Source: Acidimicrobiia bacterium UBA4744
GTDB lineage: Bacteria; Actinomycetota; Acidimicrobiia; Spongiisociales; UBA4744
DNA: 45,992 nucleotides
Reading direction: 5' to 3'
NCBI GenBank assembly: GCA_002403855.1
Contig: DHIO01000035.1
Coordinates: 25,923 to 71,914 of the forward strand
A program made the translations under genes and the position numbers. Below the pieces are notes generated by a model. The model was given only the letters and a program-made list of their open reading frames with translations. It was not told where the DNA came from and made no database searches. Below are positions 39,729 to 45,992 of this stretch, piece after piece (positions within the stretch are counted from its first letter, which is position 1; every line of letters starts with the position of its first letter).

Positions 39729-42302
39729 TCAGCCGGCCCCAACCGGCTCGTGGACGTTCATCGGCAGCCGGTTTCGCCAACGCCCATCGACGCCGCGCAG
39801 CGCTTCGGCTACCGCCCCTGCCGTAGGAACCAGACCGATTTCTCCCACTCCCTTGATGCCGTAGGGCGCCCTTGGTTGTGGAACCTCGACGATGATCGCT
39901 TCCACGGCGGGCATGTCCTTTGCCCTCAGGATGCCCAGGCTGCGCAGGGTGCTCTTGGCCGGCCGGGCGAGGTCGTCGGTGGGGAATTCTTCGGTCAGGG
40001 CGTATCCCAGACCCATGTGGACCGCCCCCTCGATCTGACCTTCGACCAGCTTGGGATTCACCGCCCGACCCACGTCGTGGGCGGCGACGACTCTCTCGAT
40101 TTTGCCGCTGTGCGGATCGCCGATCACCACTTGGGCTGCATACCCGAAGGTGGAATGGATGATCGGGTTCTCGACCTCGTCTTCGAGTGCGTTGGTCCAG
40201 TCGATGACGTACTCGCCGAGGTAGTCGATCCCGGGAGCCCGGCCGTTCTCGTCGGCAATCCGGCACGCCTCGGCCACCGCCCCGGCTCCCATCAGGGTGC
40301 CCCGCGAGCCGGTGGTCTGTCCGGCGCCGAGCTCGCGGGACGTGTCTACCACCACCCGGATCTGATTCGGGTCGACGTCCAACTCCTCAGCCGCGACCTG
40401 TTGAGCAACTGTGTGAACTCCCTGGCCCATTTCGGTCCAGCAGTGGCGGACCTCGACGGTGCCTTCTTCCTCGAAACGGACCACGGCCCGGGATACCTCC
40501 CGGAATCCGTTTCCGAGGCCCGAGTTCTTGAGTCCGAGTCCCAGTCCGACGGTCTTGCCTGCGGATCGGGCCGCGTCGTATGCCGGTTTGACCGCCTCGA
40601 GGCACTCGCGGGCGCCTCGACAACCCTCGTCCATGATCTGTCCGGGACCCCATACCACTCCCGGAGCCACGACGTTTCGGGACCGGATTTCCCAGCCGCT
40701 GATTCCGACTGCATCGGCGAGCCGGTCCATGACCCCTTCCATCGCAAACTGGGCCTGGTTGGCCCCGAAGCCGCGAAACGCGCCGCAAACCGGGTTGTTG
40801 GTCCGGACTGCGACCGATTCGACGTCGAGGTTGGGCACCGCGTACGGCCCGCTCATATGGCCTGCCGCCCGTTCCAGCACCTTCATCCCGACGGACGCGT
40901 ATGGTCCCGAATCGCCGATCATCCGGGAACGCAGTGCGGTCAACCTACCGTTCTCGTCGCATCCGGCGTGGACCTCGATCTCGATCGGATGCCGCTTGGC
41001 ATGAATCCGGAACGACTCTTCTCTCGACAAGGTGCATTTCACCGGCTTCTGCAGGAGGTGAGCGGCGAGCGCGGTTTGCGCCTGATTGGAGAGGTCTTCC
41101 TTGCCGCCGAATGCGCCTCCGTTGGAGACCAACTCCACCGTCACCGAGACTGGATCGATGCCCAGCACCGATGCGATCTGGTCGCGATCATCCCACACCC
41201 CTTGACCTCCCGAATAGACGTGCAGGCGGCCCAGTTCGTCCGGAACGGCCAGCGTGGACTCCGGTTCGAGGAATGCGTGTTCGACCCGTTGAGTCTTGAA
41301 AGTCTCGTGGATGGTGTGAGCGGCAGAGGCGAGAGCGGATTCGACATCGCCCCGTCGGTACTTCGAAGTTGAGAGAACATTGCCCTGCAGTCCCCAGACC
41401 GCGTCTTCGTCGCTATTCAGGGCCGAAACAGCGTCGGAGAACGGTTCCAGCACTCCGTACTCGACATCGATCAGTTCGGCTGCCTCCCGGGCTTGTGCTC
41501 TGCTGTCGGCAACCACGATCGCCAGGACGTCACCGTAGAATGAGGTTCGCCCGCCCTCGGGGATGAAGACCGGCCAATCCTTGTGAATCAAGCCCACCCG
41601 CAGCTCTCCCGGCACGTCATCGGCGGTGAACACGGCCACGACGCCGTCCGCCGTCTCTGCGACTCCGGTGTCGATCTGTGCAACCTCGGCGCGGGCATGG
41701 TCGGTGAGACGCAGCGCCGCATGGAGCAAGCCGTCGGTACGGAGGTCGTCGACATAACCCCGATCTCCTAGAGCCAGCTCGACGGCCTCGTACTTCACAC
41801 CCGACTTGCCCACTCCGGACGGCGTTTCCACTGCCGGGATATTCCCGGAGGCAAGCAATTCGACGGCTTCGAGGATTTTGGTGTATCCGGTGCAGCGGCA
41901 GAGATGGGCACCCAGGCGGCCCGCGGCTACCTCGGCGGTCACGCCGTTGCCGCCTTTTTGATCGAAGAGAGCCTTGGTCCGTACCAGGATTCCGGGAGTG
42001 CAGAAGCCGCATTGCAGGGCCCCGGTGACGGCGAATGCCGATGCCAGGCGATCGCGTTCGGCCGGATCGAACCCCTCCAGGGTCGTCACTTCCGAACCGG
42101 CGGCCTTCTCCATGCCGACCAGGCAACTCTGAATGGCTTTGCCATCGACCAGCACAACACAGGCGCCGCACTGACCGGACGGTGAACAGCCGTCCTTCGG
42201 TGAGGTGATATCGAGTTCTTCCCGGAGAGCTGCCAGCAGATGTGGATGGTCGTCCGAGACCGTGACTTCGGCTCCGTTGACGGTGAACGAAACGGTCCCC
42301 AT
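39729..42302 (-). CDS. Fused [2Fe-2S]-molybdenum hydroxylase (XdhD / selenium-dependent-XDH-like, no FAD subunit)
   Basis: 857 residues joining two XDH subunits in one chain. Residues 1-165 are the [2Fe-2S] part: C39, C45, C48, C60 (GCSPSGQCGAC has the longer spacing seen in XdhD-type fusions), LQCGFCTPG and LCRCTGYTKI. From about residue 180 the Mo part follows, with VSNGGAFGGKEDL, FRGFGANQAQFAMEGVMDR (core FRGFGANQAQFAME), TEMGQGVHTVAQQVA and the catalytic Glu in GIKGVGEIGLVPTAGAVAEA (core KGVGEIGLVP). No FAD subunit lies nearby, so electrons must leave by another route. I chose the ATG at 42302; the frame is open antisense to 42584. Operator D and a strong promoter lie just upstream. Confidence 0.9.
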   Translation of the reverse strand: MGTVSFTVNGAEVTVSDDHPHLLAALREELDITSPKDGCSPSGQCGACVVLVDGKAIQSCLVGMEKAAGSEVTTLEGFDPAERDRLASAFAVTGALQCGFCTPGILVRTKALFDQKGGNGVTAEVAAGRLGAHLCRCTGYTKILEAVELLASGNIPAVETPSGVGKSGVKYEAVELALGDRGYVDDLRTDGLLHAALRLTDHARAEVAQIDTGVAETADGVVAVFTADDVPGELRVGLIHKDWPVFIPEGGRTSFYGDVLAIVVADSRAQAREAAELIDVEYGVLEPFSDAVSALNSDEDAVWGLQGNVLSTSKYRRGDVESALASAAHTIHETFKTQRVEHAFLEPESTLAVPDELGRLHVYSGGQGVWDDRDQIASVLGIDPVSVTVELVSNGGAFGGKEDLSNQAQTALAAHLLQKPVKCTLSREESFRIHAKRHPIEIEVHAGCDENGRLTALRSRMIGDSGPYASVGMKVLERAAGHMSGPYAVPNLDVESVAVRTNNPVCGAFRGFGANQAQFAMEGVMDRLADAVGISGWEIRSRNVVAPGVVWGPGQIMDEGCRGARECLEAVKPAYDAARSAGKTVGLGLGLKNSGLGNGFREVSRAVVRFEEEGTVEVRHCWTEMGQGVHTVAQQVAAEELDVDPNQIRVVVDTSRELGAGQTTGSRGTLMGAGAVAEACRIADENGRAPGIDYLGEYVIDWTNALEDEVENPIIHSTFGYAAQVVIGDPHSGKIERVVAAHDVGRAVNPKLVEGQIEGAVHMGLGYALTEEFPTDDLARPAKSTLRSLGILRAKDMPAVEAIIVEVPQPRAPYGIKGVGEIGLVPTAGAVAEALRGVDGRWRNRLPMNVHEPVGAG

Positions 42303-42322
42303 GAGACCCTCCCTGGGCACAG

Positions 42323-42339
42323 TATTGATGTGTTCAATG
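42323..42339. promoter_or_regulatory. Regulon operator site D (between the fused hydroxylase and the homocysteine methyltransferase)
   Basis: TATTGAT-GTG-TTCAATG has a perfect left half and two mismatches in the right half. It lies 21 bases upstream of the fused hydroxylase start and abuts the -10 of its promoter; it is also 93 bases upstream of the rightward gene. Confidence 0.65.
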
Positions 42340-42365
42340 ATTGACCCGATTGCACAGAATGTCAA
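42337..42365 (-). promoter_or_regulatory. Predicted promoter of the fused Mo-hydroxylase gene
   Basis: On the minus strand a perfect -35 TTGACA (42365-42360), 17-base spacer and -10 AATCAT (42342-42337, four of six). Operator D overlaps the -10 and the start-site region. Confidence 0.55.
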
Positions 42366-42432
42366 GTGAAGGCACATCGGTAAAGAAGGGCCCGGCGGAC
42401 CTAGACTCCGTGCCAGCCTGTGGAGGTCCAGC

Positions 42433-43341
42433 ATTCTTTCCAATGCCCAGTCTGCCTTCACCCAACTGCTGGCGGGGAACGAAGTTCTCATCGCCGACGG
42501 AGGCATGGGAAGCCTCCTGCTCGAGCATGGTCTCGAGCCGGGGGAGTGCCCCGAGTTGCTCAACGTCGAGCAGCCGGATGTCATTACAGGGATCCACCGC
42601 GCCTACGTGACAGCCGGCGCCGATATCATCTTGACCAACACCTTCGGGGGCACCTCGCCACGACTGGGGCACTACGGTGTCGAAGCCCGAGCCCGCGAAC
42701 TCAACAGCGTCGGGGCGGCGTTGGCCCGTAGGGTGGCGGACGGCGCCTCGCGTCCGGTCGCGGTGGCCGGCAGCGTCGGGCCGACCGGACAGCTGTTCGC
42801 CCCGCTGGGCCCGCTGGAACCCCAGACGGCGCGTGGTTTCTTTCGAGAGCAAGTCGAAGCCCTGGCGGATGCGGGGGTGGATGTGGTGTGGATCGAAACC
42901 ATGTCGAGCGTGGAGGAACTAGGGGCGGCCCACGAAGCAGCGGCCGCCACGGGATTGCCGGTGGTTGCGACCATGAGCTTCGACACCAGGGGTCACACGA
43001 TGATGGGTGTGCGACCGGGACAACTGGCGACGTGGGCCGCCGGTGAGGCGGACCGTCCTGTGGCAATTGGCGCCAATTGTGGGATCGGGACGGAGGATGT
43101 CGTCGAGGCCGTCCGTGAGATGCGCGATACCGCCGGCGATGTCACCCTCGTGGCGAAGGCCAACTGTGGGTTGCCCGTCGTGATGCCGGACGCCACCGTC
43201 TTTCCGGAGCAACCCGAGGACATGCCCGGCTACGTCGATGCGGCAATCCGAGCAGGAGCCCGGATCATCGGAGCATGTTGCGGCTCCCGTCCTGACCACA
43301 TCGCTGCCATTCGTGCAGCCGTGGAGCGTCACGAATCCTGA
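42433..43341 (+). CDS. Homocysteine S-methyltransferase (betaine-homocysteine methyltransferase / MetH N-domain type)
   Basis: 302 residues if started at 42433. The zinc-binding cysteines are present: GANCGIG and the C-terminal IIGACCGSRP pair. The N-terminal LIADGGMGSLLLEHG block binds homocysteine in this family. The first ATG (42505) falls inside that block and would remove the conserved Asp-Gly, so translation must start earlier. Between an in-frame TGA near 42367 and 42505 there is no ATG, GTG or TTG; an ATT at 42433 has GGAGG (42422-42426) six bases upstream and is my choice. The enzyme moves methyl to homocysteine, a plausible sink for methyl groups released by the cluster. Operator D lies upstream. 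Confidence 0.82.
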   Translation: MLSNAQSAFTQLLAGNEVLIADGGMGSLLLEHGLEPGECPELLNVEQPDVITGIHRAYVTAGADIILTNTFGGTSPRLGHYGVEARARELNSVGAALARRVADGASRPVAVAGSVGPTGQLFAPLGPLEPQTARGFFREQVEALADAGVDVVWIETMSSVEELGAAHEAAAATGLPVVATMSFDTRGHTMMGVRPGQLATWAAGEADRPVAIGANCGIGTEDVVEAVREMRDTAGDVTLVAKANCGLPVVMPDATVFPEQPEDMPGYVDAAIRAGARIIGACCGSRPDHIAAIRAAVERHES

Positions 43342-43713
43342 CGTAGGACCGGCCGATCTCGAGAGGGCGGGGCTTGGTGTCCGACCAACACTCCGCCAGT
43401 TCGTCGCCGGCGACGGCCATGCGGCGCTACCTGCCGAAATGCGTCGCAGTCGGCCGTCGCTTCCGGGGCGTCGGCTCGATCGGAAACCTGTCGGATTCTA
43501 TATTTGCATGATCAATACTGGCAGGCGTAGATTGTCTGCTAATGGCAGAAGGTGAGTGTGCGGAGAAATTCCTTACGAGCGAGTGTCTCCCATATCCCGC
43601 ACGTTGCCAGGTCTGCCTCGCTCGCCGGTCCTCGACGAGCTCTCCCGCAGGCAACAAGGCGGTTGCACCATGAGTCTGCACCGCACAGACGCGACGGAGG
43701 AGAAAGGCAAGAT
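43342..43713. other. Intergenic region and long leader of the second BMP importer
   Basis: 372 bases. It holds operator E (43501-43517) and a possible promoter, then a leader of about 180 nucleotides before the binding-protein ATG at 43714. I recognise no known riboswitch class and no clear terminator after the methyltransferase gene. Confidence 0.4.
43501..43517. promoter_or_regulatory. Regulon operator site E (upstream of the second BMP importer)
   Basis: TATTTGC-ATG-ATCAATA keeps a perfect right half and a degenerate left half. TTGCAT (43504-43509) within it can serve as -35 with TAGATT (43528-43533) as -10 after 18 bases, so the site overlaps a rightward promoter as at site B. Confidence 0.55.
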
Positions 43714-44835
43714 ATGAGGAAGGCCATGAAGATCGTGGCACTGCTGGCCGTGTTGTCGCTGGTTGTCGTCGCCTGTGGCGGCGATGATTCGGCCGACACG
43801 ACCGCTGCCACCGAAACGACCGAAACCACGGCCGCCACCGAAACCACGGCTGCCACCGAAACCACGGCCGCCACCGAAACCACCACCGGTGACATGACGG
43901 ATGCGCCGACCGAAGTCAGTATCGCGGTGGTCTTTGCCGGCGTGAAGGAAGAACCCTGGTACTCGACGATGCTGGAAGCCTTGGATCGGATTCAAGCGGC
44001 GAACCCGCATGATCTCCAGGTGAGCTACGAGTGGTTTGAGAGCATCGCCTACGCCGACGGCGAACGGGTCATCGGCGAACTGGCGGCCTCGGAAAAGTAC
44101 GACATCATCATGGGGCACAGCATTTTCGGGGACTCCATTGCACCACTGCAGTCACAGTTCCCGGAGATCCTGTTCTCGTTCTCGGGTTCGGGTAATGAGC
44201 CCTTGGGCGGAAATGCCTACTGGATTGACGTGTTCACCCACGAACCGGCCTATCTGGCCGGGATCATTGCCGGGTTGATGACCGAAACGAATGTCATCGG
44301 CGGGGTGGCCGCCTTCCCGTTCCCGAATGTGAACCTGCCGATGAACGCGTACATCGCCGGGGCCGAGTCGGTCAACCCGGACGTCCAGGCCCAGGTGACC
44401 TACATCGAAAGCTGGTTCGATCCGACGACCGCCAAAGAGTCGGCCGTGGCCCAGATAGCGGCAGGCGCCGACATGATCTACGCCGAGCGGGCCGGCCCCT
44501 TCGAAGCCGTCCAGGAGGCGGATGGGGTGTTCGCCTTCGGGCACTTCGCCGACCAGGAAGCCCTGGCTCCGGACGTAGTGCTGACCAGCCCGCTGGCCCT
44601 TTGGGATCCGGCCGTCCTGACTCTGATCGACGAGTGGTACGCCCACGTGACGGAAGGCGTTCCCTACGACGCACCGATGGAACGCATTCTGTTCCTGATG
44701 GCCGAGGGAGGGAGCGATCTGGCCCGGCTGACCGACAACGTTCCCGATGACGTGAAGGCGGTTGTCGAGGAAGCCCGCCAGCAGATCCTGAGCGGCGAGC
44801 TGGAGGTTCCGTTCAACGACGCTCCTATCGAGTAG
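43714..44835 (+). CDS. BMP-family lipoprotein, ABC transporter substrate-binding protein 2
   Basis: 373 residues. A lipoprotein signal ends in LSLVVVACGGDD (lipobox cysteine about residue 22), followed by a Thr/Glu/Ala linker and a BMP/PnrA-type domain: VSIAVVFAGVKEEPWYSTM, YDIIMGHSIFGDSIAP, HEPAYLAGIIAGLMTE and GGVAAFPFPNVNLPMNAYIAGAE (core FPFPNVNLPMNAYIAGAE). It should bind a nucleoside-like or heterocyclic ligand. The ATG at 43714 has AAAGG six bases upstream. It is related to, but clearly distinct from, the first BMP protein, and unlike it lies beside a regulon operator. The matching ATPase gene follows. Confidence 0.9.
   Translation: MRKAMKIVALLAVLSLVVVACGGDDSADTTAATETTETTAATETTAATETTAATETTTGDMTDAPTEVSIAVVFAGVKEEPWYSTMLEALDRIQAANPHDLQVSYEWFESIAYADGERVIGELAASEKYDIIMGHSIFGDSIAPLQSQFPEILFSFSGSGNEPLGGNAYWIDVFTHEPAYLAGIIAGLMTETNVIGGVAAFPFPNVNLPMNAYIAGAESVNPDVQAQVTYIESWFDPTTAKESAVAQIAAGADMIYAERAGPFEAVQEADGVFAFGHFADQEALAPDVVLTSPLALWDPAVLTLIDEWYAHVTEGVPYDAPMERILFLMAEGGSDLARLTDNVPDDVKAVVEEARQQILSGELEVPFNDAPIE
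43804..43886 (+). repeat. Short tandem repeats encoding the Thr/Glu/Ala linker of BMP protein 2
   Basis: A run of 18-base units of the form GCCACCGAAACCACGGCC, each encoding a six-residue Ala-Thr-Glu-Thr-Thr-Ala block, with small variations. It gives a flexible spacer between the lipid anchor and the binding domain and may be prone to length change. Confidence 0.75.
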
Positions 44836-44858
44836 GCAAGACGGTCGAGTAGGCAAGA
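44828..44858 (+). repeat. 14-base direct repeat at the stop codon of BMP protein 2
   Basis: TCGAGTAGGCAAGA occurs at 44828-44841 and again at 44845-44858. The first copy contains the stop codon; the second is a small tandem duplication just after it. Confidence 0.8.
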
Positions 44859-44870
44859 GACACGGTGAAA

Positions 44871-44899
44871 GGCGCCGGCTCCAGCATGGGGCCGGCGCC
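44871..44899 (+). repeat. Strong hairpin between BMP protein 2 and its ATPase gene
   Basis: GGCGCCGGC (44871-44879) and GCCGGCGCC (44891-44899) form a perfect nine-pair stem with an 11-base loop. No T run follows. Such hairpins between binding-protein and ATPase genes often stabilise the upstream message and lower expression of the rest. Confidence 0.65.
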
Positions 44900-44936
44900 C
44901 GTCTACTAGATTGTCCGAGACCATGAAGGGCATCTG

Positions 44937-45992
44937 ATGCCGGACGATTTGATCGAGGCCCAGCCGCTGCTTCGCATCCTTGAGGTGACCAAGCAATTCC
45001 CCGAGGTGCTGGCCAACGATTCGGTGTCGATCGATGTGATGCCCGGAGAGATCCACTGCCTGTTGGGCGAGAACGGCGCCGGCAAAACGACTCTGGCCGA
45101 CATGGTGTACGGCGTCTTCCGGCCCGATGAGGGTTCCATCTATTTGAAGGGCCGTCCGCTGAATCTGCGCTCGCCGAAGGAGGCGATGCAGGCCGGGATC
45201 GGCATGGTTCACCAGCACTTCGAACTGGTCCTTCCGATGTCGGCCGTCGAGAATGTCGTGATCGGCATGCCGGACGACCTCTCGACCACCCGGGCCCGGC
45301 TCGAGGAGTTGGGTTCCCGATACGGGGTAGAACTCGACCTCGATGTCGAGACCGGAAGGTTGTCGGTCGGAGAGCAACAGTGGGTCGAGATTCTCAAAGC
45401 CCTTTACGTTGGTGTAGACCTGCTCATCCTGGACGAACCGACTGCGGTGCTGACCCCGCAGGGAGTGGAGCGCCTATTCGGGTTTCTGCGGGAGATGAAA
45501 GAAGCGGGACTGGCAGTCATTCTCATTACCCACAAGCTCTACGAGGTAATGGAGATCTCCGATCGGGTCTCGGTCCTGCGGCGCGGCAAACTGGTTGCAA
45601 CGGTGAACACCAAGGACACCGACAGTCGGGAGCTGGCCCGGTTGATGGTCGGCCGCGATGTCGTCTTGACCGTCGACAAGGATCTCGCCGAACCGGGGGA
45701 AGCGGTTCTGGAGGTGGAGCACATCGCCGCCGAGGGTTTGTCGATGCGGGGGGCGGTTCGCGACGTTTCGCTGACGGTCCGCGAGGGTGAGATCCTCGGA
45801 CTGGCGGGGGTGTCCGGAAACGGTCAGAGTGCGCTTTTCAATGCGCTGGTGGGTCTCAACCCTCCGACGAGTGGATCGGTGCGTCTGGGCGAGGTCGAAA
45901 CCACCCATCTGAGCCCGAAACAGATTGCCCGGCTCGGGTTGGCCGCAGTGCCGAGCGATCGAATCCATCAGGGTTTGATGATGGACTTCCAG
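44937..45992 (+). CDS. Sugar/nucleoside-type ABC transporter ATP-binding protein 2 (cut by the right edge)
   Basis: 352 residues are present and the frame is still open at the window end; full members have about 500. The first ABC domain is complete: Walker A GENGAGKTT, Q-loop region MVHQHFELVLP, signature LSVGEQQWVEIL, Walker B LLILDEPTAVLT and H-loop ITHKLYEV. The second domain has begun, with the degenerate GLAGVSGNGQSAL and AAVPSDRIHQGL. The ATG at 44937 follows the intercistronic hairpin; its ribosome site is weak. Permease genes are expected just outside the window. Confidence 0.92.
   Translation, partial: MPDDLIEAQPLLRILEVTKQFPEVLANDSVSIDVMPGEIHCLLGENGAGKTTLADMVYGVFRPDEGSIYLKGRPLNLRSPKEAMQAGIGMVHQHFELVLPMSAVENVVIGMPDDLSTTRARLEELGSRYGVELDLDVETGRLSVGEQQWVEILKALYVGVDLLILDEPTAVLTPQGVERLFGFLREMKEAGLAVILITHKLYEVMEISDRVSVLRRGKLVATVNTKDTDSRELARLMVGRDVVLTVDKDLAEPGEAVLEVEHIAAEGLSMRGAVRDVSLTVREGEILGLAGVSGNGQSALFNALVGLNPPTSGSVRLGEVETTHLSPKQIARLGLAAVPSDRIHQGLMMDFQ

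Noticed and set aside
39729..42584. A 951-residue version of the fused hydroxylase
   Set aside because: The extra 94 residues cross the promoter, operator D and the opposite gene; the FeS domain begins right after the ATG at 42302.

Overview
The window looks like chromosome from a GC-rich actinobacterium, probably of the Acidimicrobiia type. The reasons are high GC throughout, GTG and TTG starts, Thr/Glu/Ala-rich linkers behind the export signals of binding proteins, a fused hisIE, and a YerC/TrpR-like gene heading the his operon. The lineage is an inference. I saw no rRNA, tRNA, CRISPR array, insertion sequence or phage gene.

Region 1 (1-5.6 kb) is mixed housekeeping: the tail of a polyamine-type binding protein, a small membrane protein, a decayed sugar-binding-protein remnant, an SRPBCC protein, a DMT exporter, a Na/phosphate cotransporter with a PhoU-like tail, and a MOSC protein. 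Region 2 (5.6-12.5 kb) is a complete histidine set. hisA faces left; a TrpR-like regulator followed by hisG-D-C-B-H-F-IE faces right, with overlapping genes and palindromes in the divergent promoter. Region 3 (12.7-19.8 kb, minus strand) holds metY-metX behind a SAM-I riboswitch and terminator, an unusual pair (opine-type dehydrogenase plus a B12-binding, glutamate-mutase-E-like protein), and lysA. Region 4 (20.1-25.6 kb) is a complete BMP/nucleoside-type ABC importer followed by an SDR dehydrogenase.

Region 5 (25.6 kb to the right edge) is the most interesting part. It encodes a Rieske oxygenase, an amidohydrolase, an alpha/beta hydrolase, and a corrinoid protein followed by a homologue of monomethylamine methyltransferase MtmB. 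That homologue has Asp where archaeal MtmB has pyrrolysine, and no in-frame UAG. Then come a [2Fe-2S]/ASKHA reductive activator of corrinoid proteins, an XRE-cupin regulator, a three-subunit xanthine-dehydrogenase-family enzyme, a UroD-family methyltransferase with a second corrinoid protein, a fused FeS-Mo hydroxylase, a homocysteine S-methyltransferase, and a second BMP-type importer that runs off the right edge.

These units share an AT-rich inverted repeat, TATTGAT-N3-ATCAATA. It lies at or next to predicted promoters of at least four transcription units, with two weaker copies. I infer one regulon, probably controlled by the XRE-cupin protein, for uptake and breakdown of an N- or O-methylated, probably heterocyclic compound: import, ring hydroxylation by molybdenum enzymes, hydrolytic steps, and B12-dependent methyl transfer towards homocysteine or tetrahydrofolate. 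The substrate cannot be read from the sequence.
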